From Osedax fenrisi (lineage: Eukaryota; Annelida; Polychaeta; Sabellida; Siboglinidae): a stretch of 64,000 nucleotides of DNA. Positions 24,501 through 31,921 of this stretch are shown here, in pieces. The stretch spans positions 105,676,112-105,740,111 of the forward strand of contig OZ025239.1 in NCBI GenBank assembly GCA_964019155.1, read 5' to 3'. The translations under genes were made by a program, and so were the position numbers. Numbering within the stretch: position 1 is the first letter of the stretch; every line of letters starts with the position of its first letter. Below the pieces are notes generated by a model. That model made no database searches and was not told the origin of the DNA. It was given only the letters and a program-made list of their open reading frames with translations.

Positions 24501-24835
24501 GCATTCGCGAGTTAATAGTATTTAATATTTTTTTATAATTTTTATAATTTTATATTTTATTTTATACAATAAATAATTGTTAACGTAATCCGTTACCCGC
24601 GATCGTATAGCGTCGAAAGCGCTTATCATACTGCGTAACATCGTACTGACACGCGCACCCCACCCCACCCCCGCAGGTCGGTTTCATCGACTACATCGTG
24701 CACCCGCTGTGGGAGACGTGGGCTACGTTCGTGCACCCCGACTGTCAACAGGTGCTCGACAACCTCGAGGACAACCGCGACTGGTACCAGAACATGATCC
24801 CGGCGAGTCCCCCCGCCGAACAAGTCGCCACCTAG
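11190..24835 (+). CDS. PDE4: PDE4 cAMP-specific 3',5'-cyclic phosphodiesterase (spliced gene, 13 exons seen, 5' end missing)
   Basis: Hydrolyses cAMP to 5'-AMP; orthologue of mammalian PDE4A-D and fly dunce. The thirteen exons listed below all have AG/GT borders, and their phases join into 583 codons plus stop. Order: PKA site RRESF and UCR1, a short linker, UCR2, a linker longer than in mammals, then the catalytic domain. Metal-site motifs seen are YHNNYHAADV, HDVDHPG and VHCADLS. The nucleotide-selecting glutamine is the last residue of exon 12 (EKTQ), followed by VGFIDYIVHPLWE. UCR1 plus UCR2 identify a long form, normally dimeric and PKA-activated. A PxSP ERK-type site (PASP) lies near the very short C terminus. 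No initiator exon is recognised upstream of 11190, so the N terminus is incomplete. Several minisatellites sit against splice sites. Confidence 0.95.
11312..12079. other. PDE4 intron with TA and CA/CG arrays
   Basis: (TA)n at about 11442-11478, a long imperfect (CA)n at 11638-11731 followed by (CG)n, and (AAT)n at 11826-11852. No further exon is seen. Confidence 0.8.
12080..12178 (+). CDS. PDE4: PDE4 exon: core of UCR1
   Basis: Encodes NNEDIIVTPFAQILAGLKNI and then RSNYILLTKTHS, the VTPFAQ(V/I)LA(S/G)L hallmark of UCR1. The acceptor is TTATAG ending at 12079. I chose the donor at 12179 (CG/GTTACT) because the two leftover bases fit the next exon. A GTATGT donor at 12198 is stronger by consensus but would not be in phase with the small exon at 13262. 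Confidence 0.88.
12213..12271. repeat. (TA)n microsatellite in PDE4 intron
   Basis: About 29 TA units starting 35 bp past the chosen donor. A further long run is at 13163-13226, just upstream of the micro-exon. Confidence 0.95.
13262..13299 (+). CDS. PDE4: PDE4 38-nt micro-exon (UCR1-UCR2 linker)
   Basis: Acceptor after a C-rich tract (CTCACTCCCCCACACACAG), donor GCG/GTTGGT. It encodes MKNDPPSTLDLS with one base at each end. The incoming phase completes an Arg codon with the donor at 12178, and the outgoing base completes an Asp codon with the acceptor at 16422. Mammalian PDE4 genes also have a short, poorly conserved linker segment here. It is predicted from phase and splice sites; the sequence itself is not conserved enough for proof. 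Confidence 0.6.
13300..14500. other. PDE4 intron with microsatellites
   Basis: (TA)n at about 13420-13443, 13778-13830 and 14090-14120, followed by mixed (GA)n/(GT)n at 14140-14210 and CCCCAT-type repeats at 14309-14352. No exon is recognised. Confidence 0.75.
14513..16418. repeat. 1.9-kb 15-bp minisatellite in PDE4 intron
   Basis: About 125 copies of GATGATAATAGTGCT with variants (AGTAGTGCT, GGTGATAAT, TATAATGAT, and TGATATAATTC from about 15880 on). A phase break GATAATATGCTGATG occurs at 14811 and again at 15545, so a block of about 734 bp was duplicated. A smaller 150-bp block repeats around 15100-15300. The 15-bp period leaves stop-free frames (MIIVL or ISTII repeats) on both strands that I treat as artefacts. 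Confidence 0.95.
16423..16535 (+). CDS. PDE4: PDE4 exon: end of UCR1 linker, start of UCR2
   Basis: Encodes DQRQKISQDTLDELEWALEQ and then LQTLQINQSVSDMASNK, matching ETLEELDWCLEQLETMQ...SVSEMASNK of PDE4. Donor AAG/GTGGGT at 16536. The acceptor I use is CACAG at 16421-16422; CGTCAG at 16435-16436 would also keep frame if the donor at 12198 were used and the micro-exon skipped. The acceptor lies at the very edge of a 1.9-kb minisatellite, and a copy of it lies 64 bp upstream. Confidence 0.9.
16536..17701. other. PDE4 intron
   Basis: (TA)n at 16691-16729 and 17270-17310, then CA/CG repeats at about 17611-17666. No exon is seen. Confidence 0.75.
17702..17795 (+). CDS. PDE4: PDE4 exon: UCR2 core
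   Basis: Encodes FKRLLNRELSEFAESSKSGN and then QISEYIWSTFL plus one base. This is the UCR2 helix that folds over the catalytic pocket in PDE4. The position that is Phe in primate PDE4D and Tyr in most other animals is Tyr here. Acceptor CACACAG directly after a CA/CG microsatellite; donor TGG/GTTAGT. Confidence 0.94.
17796..18613. other. PDE4 intron
   Basis: (TA)n at about 18468-18511. A GC-richer patch at 18180-18400 has a good acceptor-like TTTTTTTAG but opens no useful frame. No exon is called. Confidence 0.6.
18614..18915 (+). CDS. PDE4: PDE4 exon: linker between UCR2 and catalytic domain
   Basis: Acceptor CCACAG at 18613, donor CAG/GTGAGT at 18916. It starts by completing Asp of TFLDKNED (TFLDKQ in mammals). 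The remaining ~95 residues are Ser/Thr/Ala-rich and poorly conserved apart from positions like the mammalian ISGVKKL...FGVKT stretch (here SFVNGIQKP...LVIKT). The linker is about 40 residues longer than in mammalian PDE4D. The exon is GC-richer than its surroundings, as expected of coding sequence in this genome. Confidence 0.88.
18929..19085. repeat. 15-bp minisatellite after a PDE4 donor site
   Basis: About ten copies of CCCCACATACACAAG starting 13 bp past the donor of the preceding PDE4 exon. The frames it opens on both strands are not genes. Confidence 0.93.
19086..20052. repeat. PDE4 intron dominated by long TA tracts
   Basis: (TA)n runs at about 19356-19398, 19549-19594, 19835-19897 and 19916-19978. 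No exon is seen besides the one that follows. Confidence 0.85.
20053..20151 (+). CDS. PDE4: PDE4 exon: start of catalytic domain
   Basis: Encodes YMDNIDMWGVDIFTLGQLAC and then NKPLIIVTFNILQ, matching L.N.WG.NIF.......PL......IFQ of PDE4. Acceptor CTTTCAG at 20052, donor CAG/GTTAAC. It is followed by four imperfect ~17-bp repeats (AAGGGTACGCTAGAGGT-like, 20160-20240). Confidence 0.94.
20160..20240. repeat. ~17-bp imperfect repeat, about four copies
   Basis: GGGTACGC(C/T)AGAGGT-like units in the PDE4 intron. Confidence 0.8.
21055..21235. repeat. (CTTA)n tetranucleotide array before a PDE4 acceptor
   Basis: Imperfect ACTTACTTACC tetranucleotide array running to within about 12 bp of the acceptor at 21246. 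It is pyrimidine-containing and may stand in for the polypyrimidine tract. Confidence 0.92.
21247..21411 (+). CDS. PDE4: PDE4 exon: catalytic domain, first HD motif
   Basis: Encodes KRGLLDYFNIDPRTMLNYLT, then LLEQHYSTKISYHNNYHAAD, then VTQTTHCLLNVSALK. YHN.YHAADV carries the proton-donating His of the phosphodiesterase site. Donor AAG/GTCAGC, followed by a (GT)n array at about 21460-21555. Confidence 0.96.
21460..21556. repeat. (GT)n microsatellite
   Basis: Imperfect TG run with TATG and TTTG interruptions in the PDE4 intron. Confidence 0.92.
21930..22029 (+). CDS. PDE4: PDE4 exon: HDVDHPG metal site
   Basis: Encodes NIFTELEQLSAIFACAIHDV and then DHPGLTNQFLIET plus one base. The HD pair of HDVDHPG coordinates the catalytic Zn/Mg pair. 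Acceptor AACAG at 21929 is purine-rich and weak; donor ACAG/GTCAAT. Confidence 0.96.
22496..22772. repeat. 17/20-bp minisatellite before a PDE4 acceptor
   Basis: About 15 copies of ATCATCATTACTATGAC with 20-bp variants carrying an extra ATC/CGT. It ends seven bases before the acceptor of the next exon. Each unit contains TGACATCA, one base away from a cAMP-response element. Confidence 0.93.
22780..22934 (+). CDS. PDE4: PDE4 exon: catalytic core helices
   Basis: Encodes GSELAVMYNDDSVLESHHLA, then VAFKLLQSTNCDIFSNFTPK, then HRKSLRRMVIDM. SELA.MYND.SVLE.HHLA is diagnostic for PDE4. Acceptor GCAG at 22779, donor ATG/GTAGGT. Confidence 0.96.
22971..23116 (-). mobile_element. hAT-type MITE (GGGGCGCTGGAAC family), copy in PDE4 intron
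   Basis: A 146-bp copy, reversed relative to the other three. It ends GTTCCAGCGCCCCTA and starts TTGGGGTGCTGCAAC, with imperfect 8-bp duplications ATAGTAGG/ACAGTAGG (7 of 8). It shares the CCAATCAAAATAAATGTTGTGG-type body with the copies at 26581, 27868 and 38492. Confidence 0.88.
23336..23343. promoter_or_regulatory. consensus cAMP-response element in a PDE4 intron
   Basis: TGACGTCA, with a second half-site TGACGT about 15 bp downstream, 53 bp before a PDE4 exon. Binding is not shown by sequence alone. Confidence 0.4.
23397..23519 (+). CDS. PDE4: PDE4 exon: ATDMSKHM segment
   Basis: Encodes VLATDMSKHMSLLADLKTMV, then ETKKLAGSGVLVLDNYSDRI, then Q. This is among the most conserved PDE4 stretches. 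Acceptor GCAG at 23396, donor CAG/GTTGTT. Confidence 0.97.
24028..24210 (+). CDS. PDE4: PDE4 exon: VHCADLS metal Asp and selectivity glutamine
   Basis: Encodes VLQNMVHCADLSTPTKPLKL, then YREWTDRVMNEFFSQGDIER, then NLGMDISPMCDRHTASIEKT, then Q. VHCADLS carries a metal-binding Asp. The terminal Gln is the invariant residue that holds the cAMP purine. Acceptor TTCAG at 24027, donor CAG/GTAATA. Confidence 0.97.
24677..24835 (+). CDS. PDE4: PDE4 last exon with stop codon
   Basis: Encodes VGFIDYIVHPLWETWATFVH, then PDCQQVLDNLEDNRDWYQNM, then IPASPPAEQVAT and TAG. The conserved C-terminal helices are complete. The tail after WYQ is only about 14 residues, far shorter than in mammalian PDE4B/D. PASP keeps the PxSP form of the ERK site near the end of mammalian PDE4B-D. 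Acceptor CCCCCGCAG at 24676. Confidence 0.97.
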   Translation, partial: VGFIDYIVHPLWETWATFVHPDCQQVLDNLEDNRDWYQNMIPASPPAEQVAT

Positions 24836-25017
24836 CGTCACTCCTAGTCTCCAGCCTCTCCTCCTCGCCCCGCCCCCTCGTAGCGCTCCGCCCCCCAGCC
24901 CCGCCCCCCCCCCGTCGTGTTACCTACCGCGATACCGATTGTTTACCACGCATGATTACGATTACACGTAATCGCGTTATTACGAATATACACATATACA
25001 TGATTTATACTTATTCT

Positions 25018-25098
25018 AGCCGCCCTTCCCTCCTCTCCTCCCTCTCCTCCTCCTCCTCATCATCCCTATCAACCTCCTCCTCCTCCCTTAACCTCAGC
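25018..25098. repeat. CT-rich (CCT/TCC) low-complexity tract
   Basis: Pyrimidine-rich imperfect repeat in the putative PDE4 3' UTR. The longer Glu/Arg-rich or Ser-rich frames across it are not genes. Confidence 0.85.
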
Positions 25099-25452
25099 CT
25101 AATTACATCACGATGATGGTGTATCATCATCAATATAACCTTCTGATGATAGTGCAACACAACACATATGGGATAACATATACCGAATGGCATACATTGT
25201 ACATACTTATTCAATATATATATATATATATATGTGTGTGTATACATACATATGTGTGCACGCGTATTGAATATATGATTATGTTATTAATCTACCTTCC
25301 TGAAACAACCACTCAAATATTCTTTTAAGAAAAGAAAATATGATTAAAAAATGAGTAATTTTTCTGGTTTTCATAGACAGAAAAACTAGATATGTTTTTC
25401 AATAATTAAAATATATTACATTGTATATATTATATTTGTAAATGTTATATTT

Positions 25453-25458
25453 AATAAA
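25453..25458 (+). terminator. candidate PDE4 polyadenylation signal
   Basis: The first convincing AATAAA after the PDE4 stop, followed within 30 bp by T-rich sequence (TTTTGTTTATTATTG). In such AT-rich DNA the hexamer is common by chance. Confidence 0.4.
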
Positions 25459-25719
25459 TTAGAACATTTTCAATTTTGTTTATTATTGTATTACTCTATA
25501 TACTTGAATATTGCATTTGTTGGATTACATTTATAATTATAATTCCTAATAAATAAAATAAAGTATAGTTTCTGTTTCATAGATATAATGTATAGGTATT
25601 CCATAATTACTGAACTTTTAGTTGCTGAAAAGTTCCTCTCAGAGTATAGCAGATATATACATAGATTAGAATTTAAAGAGTTACTTTCTAGGATTATGTT
25701 CATATATTATAATATATAT

Positions 25720-26289
25720 ATATATATAGTATGTAAAGCATAGGAATATAAAATGTAACTTATAAAATATAAAATAATAATTGTACATGAAGTGAAATAG
25801 TTATATTTAGGCATATTTAGGTATATACTTGGCTGAAATATATACTAGCTGATGCACAAATATTAGATATATCATTTTCCTAACTATTAACCCATATATG
25901 GTATAGATTAGTTTTAGATATTATTAGATAGTGTTTTAAATTAGATATTCATAAATAAGTTATATTTGTTACTACATCGTAATCGTGGATATGTTCCGAT
26001 ATCATATTGCTACTTACACTAATCAGTATATGTTTTATAAATATACTATAGTATTGTATTCTGGAGAAAAAGATTAGTAATCTTAATAACTTACATTTGG
26101 TGAAATTATTCAAGTTTTAATTAATAAGATTGAACACGAATATGCAAGTATAGGAGAAATATTCATTCATTTGATAGAATTTCAATATTATATATATACA
26201 TATATACATATATATATAAATAATGTCTACAAAGTTATGTCTATAAATAAAAATGTAATATAACATATATCACTAATATATTAATATAA

Positions 26290-26372
<83 letters not shown>

Positions 26373-26572
26373 ATATAAAAAATCTAACATGAAATCAATC
26401 AAATTATTCCTTTTCTACTAGGAGTTATAAAATGAGGGGTTAACTTTTAACAGAATAACATAGAGATTCTAACATGGATAATACGGGTTAAGAGGTAAGG
26501 AGGTCATTGTCCTTTACTACGTCGAGTAGAGGTCACCCGCTACACTTAATATAGAGTTTACTATAGAGTTTG
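25720..26572. other. AT-rich spacer
   Basis: Contains TA/TTTATATA repeats at about 26291-26377. No gene is visible. Confidence 0.6.
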
Positions 26573-26580
26573 CTAGTATG

Positions 26581-26731
26581 TAGGGGCGCTGGAACGATGG
26601 TGTGTATGTAGGGGGGACCAACCAATAAAAATAAGTGTTGTGGTAAAAGTGGGGGGGACCAATACACGGGAGGTTTCCCTAGATTTAAAAGTGGGGGACA
26701 TATCCCCCCGTCCCCCCTATTGCAGCTACTA
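26581..26731 (+). mobile_element. hAT-type MITE (GGGGCGCTGGAAC family)
   Basis: A 151-bp copy starting TAGGGGCGCTGGAACG. The right end is degraded (TTGCAGCTACTA). Flanking near-duplication CTAGTATG/CTAGTACG (7 of 8). It lies next to the 3' end of the LINE fragment that follows. Confidence 0.88.
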
Positions 26732-26774
26732 CTAGTACGTATGATAAGTGTTCCTATATGTTCCTGTATTTAAT

Positions 26775-28670
26775 TTAATTTATTTTAAAGACTCTTTGTG
26801 TCAGAGCAATCAAACGTCTAAAGTAAAAACAAAAAGGAATATAGCGGAACATAAACGAAAATAAAATAACTAATAATAATGAACAATAGGAATACAGAGA
26901 GTACTCAACATTAATATAAAATTGTAAATAGTGATGCAAATAGTGATCAGGGAAATGCAATAGTAAATAGATATGTTTTTATTATAGATTTAAATGATTT
27001 GGTGGATTGAGTGGAGCGTAGTTTGTGTAGTAGTTTATTCCATAGCTAAGGGGCCGATATGTGTCATGCACGAATATTTATGGTATGGAGATTAAGTTTA
27101 GAAGGTAGATATAGGTAAGTAGTAGTAGAACGGAGAGATATTGTATAAGGGGAATAGAGATTAAGGAAGATAGATATGCAGGTCGGTTGTGGTGAAGAGA
27201 GTTATGAGCTAGTAGAAGAACTTACAATATTATTCTAAATTGTATTGGTAGCCAATGCAATCTCTTTAAATATGGAAAAATATGTATTTGAGAAAAGCGA
27301 TCAATTTTAAAAATTGATCGTACTAACGCATTCTGTAGTATTTGTAATTTTTAATTTGATAGCCAGGTAAGGAGAAAATAAGAATATTGCAGTAATCAAA
27401 AAGCGATAATATAAAAGATGAACGAGAGTTATAAAAACACTTAAGGAGGCGGAATTACTGATTAGACGGAAATATTGAAGATGAAAGTTTATATAGGGAA
27501 GAAGATTTGATATGTGGCGATGAAAAGATAGAGAACTGTCGAAATAAACACCAAAATATTTAACATTATCAGAATATAAGATATTATGATTGTTAACCAT
27601 GATAAAATGTGGTACTGTTAATGGGCGTTTGGGAGAAGGGAGGTGAAGAAATATGGTCTATTTTGTATTGGGATTCAGTGATAGAGAGTTATTTGAAAGC
27701 TAATTATGTATAAATTTAATACAGTTAGACATAAGATTTGGAGCAAAATTGATATCAGAAGTGCATTTTACGTTAAGTTGTATATCATCTGCGTATGGTT
27801 GAACTGATAAAAGGGAAAATTTAGAAATTGTAAGTAGATAAATATTAAAAACAATCGGTCCTAATACTAGGGGTGTTGGAACGATTTTGTATGTAGGGGG
27901 GACAAACCAATCAAAATAAATTTTGTGATAAAAGTGGGGGGATATCTAAAATCTAGGGAGACCAATAAATAGGAGGTCCCCCTAGATTTTAAAGTAGGGG
28001 GGTTATGCCCCCCCCCCCCGTCACCCCATGTTGCAGCGCCCCTACCTAATACAGAGCCTTGGGGGGACTCCGTAAAGAATATGTCTAGGAGATGATATGT
28101 GCCCATTGATAAGAATAGAAGAAGTACGGTCAGACATGTATGACTAAATCATTTAAGTTCATTACCGGCGATACCAATATTAGTCAATCGTGATATGAGA
28201 AGACTATGGTCAATTGTATCAAATGCTGCGCTTAGATCAAGTAGAACAAGACTTGTTCCATATGTATTAGTAAGGTCACATAATATGTGTGTTGTTACCC
28301 TGGTTATTGCTGTTTCAGTATATTTGTTCGGTTCATAAGCACTCTGGAAAGTAAAAAGTATATTATTAGTAGTCAGGAAAGAAGAGAGTTGTTTTGAAAC
28401 GACTATTTCTAAGGTTTTAGAAAGTATTGAGAGATTGGAAATAGGTCTATAGTTATTAAAGGATGGGGGGTTAAGAGAAGTTTTTTTTAATGATAGGAGT
28501 GAAAAGAGAATGTTTGAAAATGAGGGGGACAGTACCAGAAGTAAGTGATTCGTGGATGATATGAGCTATATTTGATATTATATGAGGATTGTATGAGATA
28601 AGAGGTACTATAGTATTGGATTGGTAGCATTAGTTGGAGAGCTGTGTTGTGTAATTTGTTACAAGTATAG
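26775..28670 (-). pseudogene. 5'-truncated non-LTR retrotransposon (LINE), reverse transcriptase part
   Basis: Read from 28670 down to 26947 on the minus strand, this is the reverse transcriptase of a CR1/Jockey-like LINE broken by frameshifts. Seen in order: NYRPISNLSILSKTLE, LLDLSAAFDTIDH with the first catalytic Asp, SPQGSVLG, the catalytic YADD box (near 27795), and the usual C-terminal tail ending LRSTQSTKSFKS...TYLFTIAFP with stop at 26947-26949. A MITE splits it between GSVLG and GPIVFN. The C-terminal part is closely similar to the copy at 48520-49044. No endonuclease or ORF1 remains, so it is a dead 5'-truncated copy. Confidence 0.88.
27868..28044 (+). mobile_element. hAT-type MITE inserted in a LINE, 8-bp target duplication
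   Basis: A 177-bp copy starting TAGGGGTGTTGGAACG and ending TGTTGCAGCGCCCCTA, flanked by exact CCTAATAC duplications (27860-27867 and 28045-28052). Removing the element and one duplication rejoins the reverse transcriptase motif GSVLGPIVFN, apart from an independent 1-base indel. Confidence 0.93.
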
Positions 28671-28767
28671 TAGGTATATTACCTATTAGTGATAGTACAT
28701 CGATAATATGCACATTTATTTTCATTAAAATCACTCTAAATCGCGAAAAATCTTCCTTTTTTTACAG

Positions 28768-28857
28768 TTGCTTAAGTTCCGTACACGAAAAGACAGCGTC
28801 ACTACCTTCGAAAGTGTCAACGCTAGTAAAGACGAAACGTCGTGCCATTTCTTATAG
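28768..28857 (+). CDS. orphan candidate terminal exon
   Basis: A strong acceptor (CTTCCTTTTTTTACAG, AG at 28766-28767) is followed by an open frame of 29 codons: LLKFRTRKDSVTTFESVNAS, then KDETSCHFL and TAG. Base composition is coding-like compared with its surroundings. The end CHFL has the form of a CaaX prenylation box. A second frame is also open for 30 codons, so the reading is not certain. I do not recognise the product. It could be the last exon of an unidentified + strand gene, or an alternative 3' exon of PDE4; splicing from 24210 would be in phase but would remove essential catalytic helices. It could also be chance. Confidence 0.3.
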   Translation: MLKFRTRKDSVTTFESVNASKDETSCHFL

Positions 28858-29242
28858 TTAGCCGAGTTTTCTTTACGCCGCAAGTCTTCGATCTTAACTT
28901 AGTGATTAGCGATGTTAGCGGACTTCTAGCGTATTGTTATCTAACGAAATCGTATAGGTCGCCATGTGAGTTCATGTGAGGTCATGCGAGGTCATGGGAG
29001 GTCATTCTTATCTGTGTCTGCTAATTATGGTTGACATGCATGTCTTTAAAATACCATGGTATTTTATAGTGATGGGAAGTAGGTTAACCTACTATAATCA
29101 TAGTAGTATTATACGGTGTAATTACAATAGGACATATATGTCCTATATATTCTATATATAGACCTATATTAACGTTATAGATTTATTTAAGAAAATATGT
29201 AGTCGCGAGGATATGAAGTTGAACTATTTGGTAACTAAAACA
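28858..29242. other. mixed-composition spacer
   Basis: Contains three GTGAGGTCAT-like repeats at 28965-29006. No gene is seen. Confidence 0.5.
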
Positions 29243-29244
29243 TA

Positions 29245-29367
29245 CCCAGCAAACAGTAACAGCCTCATAATAGCAGCATAACAGCATATTTAATAGCCTC
29301 AAATGTTTACATTGTGCTATTATGTTGCCATTAAATGTCTATTATGCTGTTATTACTGTTTTCTGGG
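29245..29367. mobile_element. 123-bp TA-flanked MITE (CCCAGCAAACAG ends)
   Basis: Inverted ends CCCAGCAAACAGTAACAGC and, inverted, GCTGTTATTACTGTTTTCTGGG, flanked by TA on both sides (29243-29244 and 29368-29369). The whole element is close to palindromic, as expected of a foldback MITE. Confidence 0.75.
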
Positions 29368-29782
29368 TAGGTTATCAATAGATAACGTATACGTTACTGA
29401 AACAAAAGAGAATAACGCGTATTAATGTAGGCCTACGACTACCTCGTTTACAGTTGCCGAACAAACAAGAACGATAATCAACAATAGAGATACGATATAT
29501 TGTTCGGTAAATGAGAGCTTCGCTAACTTTGTAGACAACTTTAAATATATGGAATAACCAAGAAAACAATATATGATCGCTTTTAGGCGCTTTTGAAAAA
29601 TGTTAGGCGTTGTTGGTCTCTTTCGGACACTGCAGTGACCTAACTACAATAGAAAAATTCGTCGCTTTTGGGTGAACATTGTCATCAAAGCGACAACTTA
29701 ATTCGGAACTTTTAAGCGCTGTGCGTCCTAAATCGATGAATATAGTGTGTACTGGGAACTGTTAACTTAAGTTAACAATTTA

Positions 29783-31919
29783 GGGGAAAGTCCCCGAGTA
29801 TCGACCCCCTCTTAATACCGACTCCCTCTCGTATCTCAGTAATTATAAGAGATATAAAAAAATAATATATACACGAACTGATAGTAATTTAATGATACAT
29901 ATGAATAAGTATTTTATTTTAAAAAATATTTAATCCTAAAATTGTTATTTGATAAAATGTAATATTCTGTTTTTACTTTTTAAATATTTGAATAATAACT
30001 TTTTTTAAATCATTGTATATACTTTATTATTTAAAAGAAAACTTAATACTGCGCACAATATTGTAGATCAATAAAATGTTTATAACTATTATAAAAATAA
30101 TTTAATTTGAATAACTATTAACCAATATATCTTAATTATAGCAACCCATATGATTTTCCTATTACCGACCCCCTAAATTACCCTAATACCGACCCCATGT
30201 GATTTATAATATCCAATCAAAATAGATACGTATTTTACTTTAAAATATGTCGTAAGTTGTTTGTGTATCATTGATATATATATATAGGATTCATGATTAC
30301 AGTTGATAATATACTGATTAATAAATAAATATTAAATAATAATATACACTATTTTAATATAATTACTATAAAGTTTAAATTTAAATTTTGTATATCTTAA
30401 TTATAGCAACCCATATGATTTTCCTATTACCGACCCCTTAAATTACCCTAATACTGACCCCATGTGATTTATAATATCCAATCAAAATAGATACGTATTT
30501 TACTTTAAAATATGTCGTAAGTTGTTTGTGTATCATTGATATATATATATAGGATTTATGATTACAGTTGATAATATACATACTGATTAATAAATAAATA
30601 TTAAATAATAATATAGGGGAAAGTAACCGAAACGGACAGTGCTCGAATACGGACACTCTCGGTATCTCAGAAACCATAAATCCTACAAAAAAATGTTTGA
30701 TGAATAAAATATTCATAATTATAAGAATAGTCTAAAAAAGTATTTTTTATTTTTTTATTATTCTAAATATTTCTGATATATCCAATAAACTGATTTTTTT
30801 ATTACGTTTTTAAATTTATGAAAAAAAATATCAACTTAAAACCTTCTCAATATTATACAAATGTATCGATAAAATATAATACTATATTATTAAAAAATAA
30901 ACCATTCTAAAAAATTTATTTTTAATTTCAATATTTTTTATCAAATATTCATTAAGTTATAAGCATATATCTAGAGGTCATATATGTTCCTAATACGGAC
31001 ACTCTAAATGTCTTAATACGGACACCCTATAACCAATCAGCGCGCAGCGTATGAACAATTCTGATTTTCATAAAAATCGCGTGCGTTATAATATTAATAC
31101 CACCAATAAAGCTAATTCTAAAAAAAATATTATTTAGATACTTAAATTGTATTATTAATTAAAATATAATAAAAATAAATAAATCATTAACTAATTAAAT
31201 TACAATATATTGTTTATGAAATTAATTTTAAATAACGTAATTGTAATTTGTCTTATCGATTCATCAATAATATATAGTTTATCTAGAGGTATATAGGGTG
31301 TCCATATTATAAACACGGTGTCTATATTCGGACATGGGTATCGAATACGGACACCCCCGTTATCTATGGAATTAAAATATTAAATAAAATTTTAAAATTA
31401 CAATAATATCTATAATCATATAATATTAATATATTATAATTTTTGAATAAAAATAATGAGTCATAAAAAGTTAAGACCATTTATTGTTAAAGTGTCCGCA
31501 TTAGGTTACTTTCCCCTACACTATTTTAATATAATTACTATAAAGTTTAAGTTTAAATTTAATATTAGGACTTACTATTAAAACATAAATTTAATACAAA
31601 ATAAATTGCGTGAATGTTATAATTAATTATATTTATGTATATCTACTATTTGTATTGGATATTATAATACTACAATTATTTATATCACGATTATTTTAGG
31701 GGTTCGGTAATAGGAGAAGGGGTTGGTATTAGGTACATGTATCCGATTACCAACCCCCCTGTTTATTCTTGTAAATATAATTATAACAAACATTTACAAT
31801 AGCCATATTATGCATTGCCATAATAATACCCTAATTACAAAATTTCAAATAAATATATTTAATATTGAATAAGTTATTACAAATAATCATTTAGGGGTCG
31901 GTAATCAGAGACTTTCCCC
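29783..31919. mobile_element. TA-flanked GGGGAAAGTCCCC element containing a nested relative
   Basis: The ends GGGGAAAGTCCCCGAGTATCGACCCC and, inverted, GGGGTCGGTAATCAGAGACTTTCCCC are flanked by TA (29781-29782 and 31920-31921). The motif TA(C/T)CGACCCC recurs at many interior points (29806, 30163, 30183, 30431, 31730-31760). A ~265-bp interior block is tandemly duplicated (starting at 30126 and 30391). It is non-coding and non-autonomous. Net of the nested 901-bp element and one TA, it is about 1.23 kb. Confidence 0.75.
30616..31516. mobile_element. 901-bp TA-flanked GGGGAAAGTAACC element, nested
   Basis: The ends GGGGAAAGTAACCGAAACGGACA and, inverted, GGGGAAAGTAACCTAATGCGGACA lie between TA dinucleotides. 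It sits in the second copy of the 265-bp duplication; the first copy (30333-30360) shows the uninterrupted site AATAATATACACTATTTTAA. Subterminal and interior AATACGGACAC motifs recur at 30645, 30994, 31014 and 31355. No coding frame is present. Confidence 0.88.
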
Positions 31920-31921
31920 TA

